A program made the position numbers and the translations under genes. Shown here in pieces: positions 6,129 to 11,654 of a stretch of 11,654 bases of DNA (position 1 is its first letter; the number at the start of each line of letters is the position of its first letter). The DNA comes from Gammaproteobacteria bacterium (lineage in GTDB: Bacteria > Pseudomonadota > Gammaproteobacteria > Halothiobacillales > Halothiobacillaceae): assembly GCA_029335925.2 (NCBI GenBank), contig JARJMX020000213.1, forward strand, positions 1 to 11,654. Reading direction: 5' to 3'. Under the pieces are notes generated by a model. The model worked only from the letters and a program-made list of their open reading frames with translations. It was not told the DNA's origin and searched no databases.

Positions 6129-7541
6129 TCAGCGCGGCATGTTGAAGGTGGCATTCATCGCCACAGGTTTGATCTGACCATCCTTGTCGGTCAGCACGAA
6201 GCGGAAGTTCTGCTGTGAATTTTTGGCCCCAGCGGGCAATTTCACCCTCACCAAGAGATGAAGGAGCTTATCGGAGGGCACTTCGATGTCCTTCTTGCCC
6301 CCGGCAATCTCGATCTCCGCATCAGCCAATCCCTCAACTCCAAGATCAAGACGGAGTGGGCGGGGAACCTTGTTGTTGATCTTGATCTCGTAGCTGTTTT
6401 GCACGCGGCCATCGGCCAAAGTCACGGCAAGAGGATTGCGCACCTGATTCACGGAGAAGTCCATCGGTGCTTGATGCAGAATACTATAGATGAGAAAGAC
6501 AGTGACAACCAGAATCGCCAAACCGTAACCGATCGTCTTCGGCTTAAAAACCCGTGGCTTACTTCCAGTTTCAATTTCCTGCTCGGAGGCATAGCGAATT
6601 AGACCGCGTTCCCAGCCCTGTTTGTCCATAATCTCATTGCAGGCGTCAATACAAAGACCGCAGTTGATGCAGGCAATCTGCAGACCATTGCGGATGTCGA
6701 TGCCAGTCGGGCAAACCTGTACGCAAAGGCCACAATCAATACAGTCACCATAACCGGCCGCTTGACGCTCCTCCCGAGTCTTTAGACCACGACCGAGATG
6801 TGCACGCCCCTTTTCGCCCTCGCCACGCTTGTAGTCATAGGAAGGGATGAGGGTCTCCTTGTCGAACATCACCGCCTGGAAGCGGGAATAGGGGCACATG
6901 TAAATGCACACCTGCTCGCGCACGAAACCGGCGACGACGAATGTCGTCAAGGTCAGAAAACCGATGGTGAAATAGGCTGGATAGGGCGCGCGGCCGGTGA
7001 AGAAATCATTGAGCAAGCCATAGGCATCGGTCCAATAGGCAGTGAAGGTGAATCCGGTGATCCAGGCGAAGAGCAGCCACGCAGCCCAAGTTAGCCCCTT
7101 TTTGCTGATTTTCTCGGGATTCCAGGGCATCTTGTCGATATTGATTCGTTTCTGCCGGTCTCCCTGAATCCAGCGTTCGATGAACATGAACGCATCAGTC
7201 CACAGGGTTTGAAAGCAGAAATAACCGCAGAAAGCGCGGCCGACCACCCCAGTGACGAAGAACAACAGCCAGGCGAAGATGATCAGCGCGCCAGCCAACC
7301 AGTAGATGTCCTGGGGATGAACAATGAGTTCGAAGATATAGAAACGGCGGCCAGGGATATCGAAAAGCACCGCCTGCGAGGGCCCATCACCACGATCCCA
7401 GCGCAACCAGGGTAGGAGAAAAAAAACGGCATAGGCCAGCACCAACACCCCCGTCTTGAACGTGCGGAACGTACCTTTTACCGATTTTGGATGAATAGCG
7501 ATGCGTTTCTGATAGAGCTTCTCTTCTGTCTCGACGGACAT
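6129..7541 (-). CDS. ccoG: Cytochrome c oxidase accessory protein CcoG (FixG), polyferredoxin-like membrane protein
   Basis: Membrane Fe-S protein of cbb3 biogenesis, reported in Rhodobacter to reduce Cu(II) to Cu(I) for delivery to the oxidase. The 470-residue length is normal. Membrane helices are near 30-48, 80-100, 152-170, 190-207 and 337-354. Conserved cysteine pairs CGYFC (105-109) and CIYMC (212-216) sit at membrane edges. A double 4Fe-4S ferredoxin domain spans about 264-305 (CIDCGLCVQVCP from 267 and CINCGLCIDAC from 291). The C-terminal 355-470 region is the Ig-like FixG domain (PF11614-like). ATG at 7541 has AGGAG 8 bases upstream. It is the first gene of the assembly group, separated from ccoP by a terminator and 123 bases. 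By sampling single lines, its G+C (about 50%) is visibly lower than in ccoI. Confidence 0.96.
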   Translation of the reverse strand: MSVETEEKLYQKRIAIHPKSVKGTFRTFKTGVLVLAYAVFFLLPWLRWDRGDGPSQAVLFDIPGRRFYIFELIVHPQDIYWLAGALIIFAWLLFFVTGVVGRAFCGYFCFQTLWTDAFMFIERWIQGDRQKRINIDKMPWNPEKISKKGLTWAAWLLFAWITGFTFTAYWTDAYGLLNDFFTGRAPYPAYFTIGFLTLTTFVVAGFVREQVCIYMCPYSRFQAVMFDKETLIPSYDYKRGEGEKGRAHLGRGLKTREERQAAGYGDCIDCGLCVQVCPTGIDIRNGLQIACINCGLCIDACNEIMDKQGWERGLIRYASEQEIETGSKPRVFKPKTIGYGLAILVVTVFLIYSILHQAPMDFSVNQVRNPLAVTLADGRVQNSYEIKINNKVPRPLRLDLGVEGLADAEIEIAGGKKDIEVPSDKLLHLLVRVKLPAGAKNSQQNFRFVLTDKDGQIKPVAMNATFNMPR

Positions 7542-7563
7542 ACCTCGAGCTCCTCTGAATTTA

Positions 7564-7592
7564 ATTACCGAATGCTAATAATCCTATGACAG
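7564..7592 (-). promoter_or_regulatory. Weak candidate promoter for the ccoGHIS operon
   Basis: The 70 bases between the ccoNOQP terminator and ccoG are AT-rich and should hold a promoter. The best pair I find on the minus strand is CTGTCA (7592-7587, 4 of 6 to -35) and GGTAAT (7569-7564, 4 of 6 to -10), 17 bases apart. Several other AT-rich hexamers are possible. No TTGAT-N4-ATCAA box is present. Confidence 0.22.
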
Positions 7593-7611
7593 CTGGGGGC
7601 TTGGCCTGCTC

Positions 7612-7635
7612 AAAAAAATGCCGGCAAAGCCGGCA
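7612..7635 (-). terminator. Intrinsic terminator after ccoNOQP
   Basis: Read on the minus strand: TGCCGGC, loop TTT, GCCGGCA, then seven T residues. The 7-base stem is perfect (plus strand 7619-7625 and 7629-7635) and the T run corresponds to A at 7612-7618. It begins about 30 bases after the ccoP stop. It separates the structural operon from the assembly operon, so ccoG needs its own promoter or readthrough. Confidence 0.9.
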
Positions 7636-7664
7636 GTTATAGGTGCGAAGCGCATGGAAAGCGC

Positions 7665-8570
7665 TTACTTACCGCCGCCCAGTTCATGCACATACACGGT
7701 CAGCATCTTGATCTCCTCCGGCTTGAGGCGGTTGCCGAAGGCCGGCATCTCGCGGGCAATGCCCTTGTTGATCACGCCCGCGACTAGCTTCTTCTTCTCC
7801 TCGATGGAGCCTGCTGCCGGGATGTTGATCACAGACCAAGCCTTGTCGGTCAGGTTAGCCGCCCCCAACATCGGATTGCCCTTACCCTCGGCACCATGGC
7901 AGCCCATGCACATGGCATAGCCCTGCTTGCCGCGCTCGGCGGCCGCAGCATCCACAGCCTCACCGGACAGGCTCAGCACATAGCTGGCGAGGTCATCAAG
8001 GGCTTGGCCCTGAATATTGGGAAAGGCAGGCATATTACCTTTGCGGCCAGCCTGAAGACTGACCTGAATCTGCTCAACCTGACCACCCCACAGCCAGTCG
8101 TCATCCGCCAGGTTGGGGAAGAATGGCAGGTTGCCCTGACCGCCCTGGCCATGGCAGGCAGCACAGTAGTCGCCAAAGTAGCCTTTGGCCATGGAGCGCG
8201 CGAAGGCCATCATATCGGGATTAGCAAAGATCTCTTCATAGGAGGCGGCGGCGACCTTCTCGATGTACTCACGCTGCTTCACCGCTGCCGGGCTGCTCTG
8301 CATCTCGGCAATCAGCTGACTGCGGGAGTTCCACGGCATCTCCTTGGTCTGACCGTTCTCTTCCACCGTGACGGTTGCGATACCGCGGGTGAAGCTCTTA
8401 CCAACAGGCCACGCCGGGTAGATAACCCAGTAAATGATCGAAAAAACGATAGTGGCGTAGAAGGCCCACAGCCACCAGTTGGGCAACGGATTGTTGTACT
8501 CACGCAGGTCACCATCCCAGACGTGACCGGTGGTTTCGACCTGCTTGGATTTGTTAGTGGGATTGGTCAT
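7665..8570 (-). CDS. ccoP: cbb3-type cytochrome c oxidase subunit CcoP (diheme cytochrome c)
   Basis: Membrane-anchored diheme cytochrome c that takes electrons from soluble or bc1-linked cytochrome c and passes them to CcoO. The 301-residue protein has a short cytoplasmic N-terminus with the FixP_N-like HVWDGDLREYNNPLP (16-30), one membrane helix at about 32-52 and two periplasmic cytochrome c domains. Heme 1 is CAACH (136-140) with a likely Met ligand in GNMPAF (M180); heme 2 is CMGCH (221-225) with EMPAFG (M275). It lacks the extra N-terminal helix seen in the Pseudomonas and Vibrio forms. ATG at 8570 follows the ccoQ stop by 2 bases and has AAGGGG upstream. Last gene of ccoNOQP, followed by an intrinsic terminator. 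Confidence 0.98.
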   Translation of the reverse strand: MTNPTNKSKQVETTGHVWDGDLREYNNPLPNWWLWAFYATIVFSIIYWVIYPAWPVGKSFTRGIATVTVEENGQTKEMPWNSRSQLIAEMQSSPAAVKQREYIEKVAAASYEEIFANPDMMAFARSMAKGYFGDYCAACHGQGGQGNLPFFPNLADDDWLWGGQVEQIQVSLQAGRKGNMPAFPNIQGQALDDLASYVLSLSGEAVDAAAAERGKQGYAMCMGCHGAEGKGNPMLGAANLTDKAWSVINIPAAGSIEEKKKLVAGVINKGIAREMPAFGNRLKPEEIKMLTVYVHELGGGK

Positions 8571-8572
8571 GA

Positions 8573-8773
8573 CTATTGATCCCCTTGTTTCGACGCAGGC
8601 TTCTTTTCCTCGTCGTCGATAAACGGAATGTTCTTGTAAGACTCAAGCCGTTCCTTGCGCTGCTTGCCGGTATAGACGTAGAGCACGATGCCGACAAAGG
8701 TGGTGAAGAAGATGAGCAGGGCCAGCACCTTGCTGTTGCCGAGATCACCCAACCAAGCCCATATTTCAGACAT
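8573..8773 (-). CDS. ccoQ: cbb3-type oxidase small subunit CcoQ
   Basis: Small non-catalytic subunit that stabilises the complex and the CcoP association. It has 66 residues, one membrane helix at about 15-34 (KVLALLIFFTTFVGIVLYVY), then a basic stretch KQRKER and an acidic tail with NIPFIDDEE, the usual end of CcoQ. ATG at 8773 has AGGAG at 6 bases. It sits 26 bases after ccoO and 2 bases before ccoP, the standard position. Confidence 0.95.
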   Translation of the reverse strand: MSEIWAWLGDLGNSKVLALLIFFTTFVGIVLYVYTGKQRKERLESYKNIPFIDDEEKKPASKQGDQ

Positions 8774-8799
8774 GTCGTGCTCCTGACGATGCGACCGTA

Positions 8800-9534
8800 T
8801 CAGCGGAAGCTGGCGAAGTAGCCCTGTTCGTACTGCTTGAAGTCCACCAGGGTGCCTAGCATCTGCAGGTAGGCGACCATGGCGTCCATCTCGGTGATGC
8901 GCGACTTGTCGCCGTCCCAGTTACGGCTGGTGGCCTCCGCCTCGAGGGTAGCCTTGGCGTTCGGGATGTGCAGCTTGTCCGCCATCTCCTTGCCATACTC
9001 AGCCACATTCGCCTGGTACTCCTCCTCAGTGAGGGAGTACGGCACGCCGGTCATCTTGAGCGCCTTCATGCGCTTCTCGATGTCGTCGTACTTGAGCTCA
9101 TTCTGGGCAAGCCAAGGATAGGCTGGCATGATGGATTCGGGCACGACGTTCTGCGGACGGATCAGGTGCTGGGTATGCCACTCGTCGGAGTACTTGCCGC
9201 CGAGACGGGCGATGTCCGGACCCGTACGCTTGGAGCCCCACTGGAAGGGGTGGTCGTACTTCGACTCCGCGGCTAAGGAGTAGTGACCGTAGCGCAGCAT
9301 CTCGTCACGGAACGGACGGACCATCTGCGAGTGACAGGCATAGCAGCCTTCGCGGATGTACAGATCCCGGCCACGCAGCTCCAATGGGGTGTACGGACGT
9401 ACACCCTTGACCTCTTCGACCGTGTTCTTGATGTGGAATAGCGGGACGATCTCGACCAAGCCCCCGATGCTGATCACGACGAGGGTGAGGATGATCAAGA
9501 GACCGGCATTGATTTCGATGCTTTCGTGCTTCAT
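8800..9534 (-). CDS. ccoO: cbb3-type cytochrome c oxidase subunit CcoO (monoheme cytochrome c)
   Basis: Membrane-anchored cytochrome c that passes electrons from CcoP to the heme b of CcoN. It has 244 residues with one N-terminal helix at about 10-32 ([15 protein letters not shown]) and a periplasmic domain. The heme site is CYACH (64-68) in the conserved context [18 protein letters not shown], and the distal Met is M136 in SIMPAYPWL. The C-terminal insert between the Met ligand and the last helix is charged, as usual in this family. ATG at 9534 has GAGGGG at 8 bases, 17 bases after the ccoN stop. Confidence 0.98.
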   Translation of the reverse strand: MKHESIEINAGLLIILTLVVISIGGLVEIVPLFHIKNTVEEVKGVRPYTPLELRGRDLYIREGCYACHSQMVRPFRDEMLRYGHYSLAAESKYDHPFQWGSKRTGPDIARLGGKYSDEWHTQHLIRPQNVVPESIMPAYPWLAQNELKYDDIEKRMKALKMTGVPYSLTEEEYQANVAEYGKEMADKLHIPNAKATLEAEATSRNWDGDKSRITEMDAMVAYLQMLGTLVDFKQYEQGYFASFR

Positions 9535-9551
9535 CGATTCAACCCCTCACA

Positions 9552-11003
9552 TCAACGTGCCAAGGCCACTGCACCGGTCGCTTCGACGGCAACGCCACGC
9601 TTGGCCTGGACAATGGTCATGTAGGTGTTGTACACCATCAGCAGAACGCCAGCGACGAAGAACATGCCGCCAAGGGCACGCACAACGTACGGCAGATGCA
9701 TGAAGGTCACGGTCTCGATGAAGGTGTAGGCAAGGTTGCCGTACTCATCGAAGGCACGCAGCATCAGACCCTGACCGATACCCGCCACCCACATCGAGGC
9801 GATGTAGAGCACGATGCCGATGGTCGCCAGCCAGAAGTGGGTATAGATCAGCTTGCTGCTGTACATCTCTTTTGCCCCCCACAGACGCGGGATGAGATGG
9901 TAGAACGACCCGAAGGTGATCATGGCCACCCAACCGAGTGCACCGGAGTGGACATGACCCACGGTCCAGTCGGTGTAGTGAGACAGGGCATTGACGCTCT
10001 TGAGCGACATCAGCGGGCCTTCGAAGGTGGACATACCGTAGAAGGACAGCGCGGTGATCATGAACAACATGATCGGGTCGGTGCGCAGCTTATCCCATGC
10101 ACCGGATAGGGTCATGATCCCGTTGATCATGCCACCCCAAGACGGCAGCAGCAGCAGGATGGAGAAGGTCGCTGCAAGCGTAGAGGTCCAGTCTGGAATC
10201 GCAGTCCAGTGCAGGTGGTGGGTACCCGCCCACATGTACAGGAAAGACAACGCCCAGAAGTGAACGATGGACAGGCGGTAAGAGTACACCGGACGGCCAG
10301 CTTGCTTCGGCACGAAGTAGTACATCATGCCAAGAAAGGCTGCCGTCAGGAAAAACCCTACCGCATTATGTCCATACCACCACTGGGTCATGGCATCCTG
10401 CACGCCCGAGAACAGGCTATAGGACTCGAGGCTGGTCAGACTGACCGGCACAGCAAGATTGTTGAAGATGTGCAGCAGGGCTACAGCCAAAATAAAGGCA
10501 ACGTAGAACCAGTTCGCCACATAGATATGCGGCTGGCTACGGTTGCGCAGGGTCATCACATAGACCAGGGCATAGCTCACCCAGACCACAGCGATCGCAA
10601 GATCCAGCGGCCAGACGAATTCGGCGTACTCGCGCCCCTGGGTATAGCCCAACATGTAGAGCACAACGCCAGCGCCGATGCCGATCTGCCACCCCCAGAA
10701 GGTGAACTCGGCCAGCGGGCCGCCCCACAGACGGGTCTGGCAGGTGCGCTGTACCACATAGTAAGACGTGGCAAACAAGGCGCTGCCACCAAAACCGAAA
10801 ATGACCAATGTGGTATGCACTGGACGCAGGCGCCCAAAGGTGATTTCGGGGATATCGAAGTTCAGAAACGGCCACGCCAGCTCACTGGCGATGTACGTCC
10901 CCGCAGTCATGCCCAGGACACCCCAGACGAGCGCCATGATGGCAAACTTTTTCACGATGTCGTAGTTGTACTGCTCTGTGGCAACAGCCGTGCTCGTTGA
11001 CAT
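9552..11003 (-). CDS. ccoN: cbb3-type cytochrome c oxidase catalytic subunit CcoN
   Basis: Heme-copper oxidase subunit I, class C; reduces oxygen to water and pumps protons. The 483-residue protein has about twelve membrane helices. Visible ligands: H63 (RPVHTT) and H352 for low-spin heme b, H350 ([11 protein letters not shown]) for heme b3, and H212 (WYGHNAV) with H262 and H263 (GTHHLHW) for CuB. Y256 is placed for the His-Tyr cross-link typical of cbb3, and E328 (TFEGP) is conserved near the active site. I chose ATG at 11003 because GGGAGGAG lies 7 bases upstream and the protein then starts [15 protein letters not shown], as the family does. An ATG 84 bases further upstream is in frame but adds 28 basic residues without a ribosome site. 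First gene of ccoNOQP. Confidence 0.98.
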   Translation of the reverse strand: MSTSTAVATEQYNYDIVKKFAIMALVWGVLGMTAGTYIASELAWPFLNFDIPEITFGRLRPVHTTLVIFGFGGSALFATSYYVVQRTCQTRLWGGPLAEFTFWGWQIGIGAGVVLYMLGYTQGREYAEFVWPLDLAIAVVWVSYALVYVMTLRNRSQPHIYVANWFYVAFILAVALLHIFNNLAVPVSLTSLESYSLFSGVQDAMTQWWYGHNAVGFFLTAAFLGMMYYFVPKQAGRPVYSYRLSIVHFWALSFLYMWAGTHHLHWTAIPDWTSTLAATFSILLLLPSWGGMINGIMTLSGAWDKLRTDPIMLFMITALSFYGMSTFEGPLMSLKSVNALSHYTDWTVGHVHSGALGWVAMITFGSFYHLIPRLWGAKEMYSSKLIYTHFWLATIGIVLYIASMWVAGIGQGLMLRAFDEYGNLAYTFIETVTFMHLPYVVRALGGMFFVAGVLLMVYNTYMTIVQAKRGVAVEATGAVALAR

Positions 11004-11085
11004 CTCGAGTCTCCTCCCAAGGTTAATTCTTATTGCTCGGGTTCCCAAAAGGCGGACCTTCCCCACACCCTTTGCTAGTGGGTGC

Positions 11086-11114
11086 ATGTTACTGCAACCT
11101 CAAGTCCCTCTAAA
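11086..11114 (-). promoter_or_regulatory. Candidate promoter of ccoNOQP
   Basis: On the minus strand TTTAGA (11114-11109, 4 of 6 to the -35 consensus) and TAACAT (11091-11086, 4 of 6 to -10) are 17 bases apart. Transcription would start near 11079, giving a leader of about 75 bases before ccoN. It is the best-spaced pair I found in the gap, but the match is only moderate. Confidence 0.3.
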
Positions 11115-11152
11115 GTTTCTTATTTTTCCGGGCTTTTTCCTTGGATATTCGA

Positions 11153-11179
11153 AAAACACGCAGCATTTCAACGTGTTTT
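11153..11179 (-). terminator. AT-rich hairpin after bioC, possible weak terminator or operator
   Basis: AAAACACG (11153-11160) and CGTGTTTT (11172-11179) are exact reverse complements around an 11-base loop. On the minus strand the 3' arm ends in five T residues, so it can serve as a weak intrinsic terminator 45-71 bases after the bioC stop. It also lies about 40 bases upstream of the candidate ccoN promoter, where a dimeric regulator could bind. The sequence alone does not decide between these. Confidence 0.45.
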
Positions 11180-11184
11180 CAAAC

Positions 11185-11202
11185 AACCAAAAATAACCAA
11201 AA
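11185..11202. repeat. Two AACCAAAA direct repeats at 10-base spacing, bioC-ccoN gap
   Basis: AACCAAAA occurs at 11185-11192 and again at 11195-11202, one helical turn apart, inside a strongly AT-rich stretch (about 11141-11222). Phased A tracts of this kind can bend DNA. The rest of the gap shows only the hairpin and candidate promoter listed separately. A TTGAT half-site (plus strand ATCAA, 11210-11214) has no partner. Confidence 0.35.
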
Positions 11203-11223
11203 TACCTCAATCAAAACATTTAA

Positions 11224-11654
11224 TCAGCGCCTGAGCGAATCCAGAGGGATACGCACCTCCCCGTAGGCATCCGCCACATAGCGCCCAGCCTCCCCACCCC
11301 AGGCCTGACCATGGATGACCTCGTAGGTCACCGGCAACATCCCGTTCACATTGCGATGCGCCTCGTACGCGGCCCGCATAACCTCCAGCCGTCCTTTGCC
11401 GGTCAAGCCTCGCGCTCGCCCGAGGGTGACGTTGTGTGCACCAATGCTCTTAAGACTACGCATGATGGATTGCACATCAGGGTAGTCGAGCCGAAGGCGC
11501 TCGACGTCCATCACCGGGTCGCGTAACCCCGCGCGCACAAGCGCATCGCCTAGGTCATGCATGTCATAAAAAAGATTGACATGGGTGTGCTCAGGATCGG
11601 CCACCCGCCAGGCGTCGCGCAGTTCGTGCAGGGTATCGGGTCCAAGGGTTGCGA
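11224..11654 (-). CDS. bioC: Malonyl-[ACP] O-methyltransferase BioC, C-terminal part (5' end outside the window)
   Basis: BioC methylates the free carboxyl of malonyl-ACP with S-adenosylmethionine so that fatty acid synthesis can build pimeloyl-ACP for biotin. The window holds the last 142 residues; the frame is open to the window edge, and the SAM-binding motifs near the N-terminus are not visible. The visible part begins TLGPDTLHELRDAW, continues with HVNLFYDMHDLGDALVRAG and SLKSIGAHNVTLGRARGLTG, and has PVTYEVIHGQAWG near the end, which is the BioC C-terminal pattern. The GTG at 11604 is an internal codon, not the start. It is transcribed toward ccoN, 220 bases away, with a possible weak terminator between. 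Identification is by C-terminal pattern only; a related SAM methyltransferase is a less likely alternative. Confidence 0.85.
   Translation of the reverse strand, partial: ATLGPDTLHELRDAWRVADPEHTHVNLFYDMHDLGDALVRAGLRDPVMDVERLRLDYPDVQSIMRSLKSIGAHNVTLGRARGLTGKGRLEVMRAAYEAHRNVNGMLPVTYEVIHGQAWGGEAGRYVADAYGEVRIPLDSLRR

Noticed and set aside
7896..8579. Plus-strand open frame of 227 codons opposite ccoP
   Set aside because: Antisense shadow of ccoP, which has both CxxCH motifs and a good start.
10209..11000. Plus-strand open frame of 263 codons opposite ccoN
   Set aside because: Antisense shadow of a gene whose heme and copper ligands are all intact; no domain or start signal.
11004..11087. Upstream in-frame ATG giving CcoN 28 extra residues
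   Set aside because: No Shine-Dalgarno at that ATG, a strong one (GGGAGGAG) before the ATG at 11003, non-family basic N-terminus, and the candidate promoter overlaps the upstream ATG.
11209..11221. IHF-like site AATCAA-N4-TTT near the bioC stop
   Set aside because: The last position does not fit the IHF consensus and the site is far from the candidate ccoN promoter; such matches are common in AT-rich gaps.
1..11654. Mobile elements, CRISPR, tRNA, rRNA or a defence system
   Set aside because: No transposase, integrase, terminal repeats, spaced direct repeats or RNA gene signatures were seen; every long gene belongs to a core housekeeping or respiratory family.

Overview
The window reads as a chromosomal segment of a respiring proteobacterium, most likely a gammaproteobacterium that is not an enterobacterium. 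The evidence is an ftsE-ftsX-rpoH run with proteins close to the E. coli type (including the RpoH-box QRKLFFRLR), a full set of cbb3 oxidase genes (ccoNOQP plus ccoGHIS), a bioC-type gene, and a perfect CIRCE operator, which implies an HrcA repressor that E. coli lacks. I cannot name the genus. The coding density is ordinary chromosomal density and I see no insertion sequence, phage gene, tRNA, rRNA or CRISPR array.

Layout. Plus strand, 1-2379: the 3' part of ftsE (its 5' end lies outside the window), ftsX overlapping it by ATGA, then rpoH behind its own regulatory gap. A strong palindromic hairpin (2421-2446) closes rpoH and probably also stops the genes arriving from the other side. Minus strand, read from right to left: the 3' part of bioC (11654-11224), a 220-base AT-rich regulatory gap, ccoN-ccoO-ccoQ-ccoP (11003-7665), an intrinsic terminator (7635-7612), a short leader, then ccoG-ccoH-ccoI-ccoS (7541-2609) and a last 32-codon membrane-protein gene (2591-2493) that gene finders would usually miss. 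The two groups converge on the hairpin.

How the genes work together. CcoN (heme b, heme b3 and CuB), CcoO and CcoP (c-type hemes) and CcoQ form a high-affinity terminal oxidase. CcoG (Fe-S membrane protein, proposed cupric reductase), CcoI (copper P-type ATPase), CcoH and CcoS supply copper and assemble it. FtsEX acts in septal cell-wall hydrolysis, RpoH is the heat-shock sigma factor, and BioC begins pimeloyl-ACP synthesis for biotin.

Most worth a second look: (1) the exact 9-9-9 CIRCE operator on the rpoH promoter, which would place the heat-shock sigma factor under HrcA; (2) the unannotated 32-aa membrane peptide at the end of the cco assembly operon; (3) a CcoH/FixH protein with about 90 extra N-terminal residues carrying three additional membrane segments; (4) no recognisable full FNR/ANR box before either cco operon.
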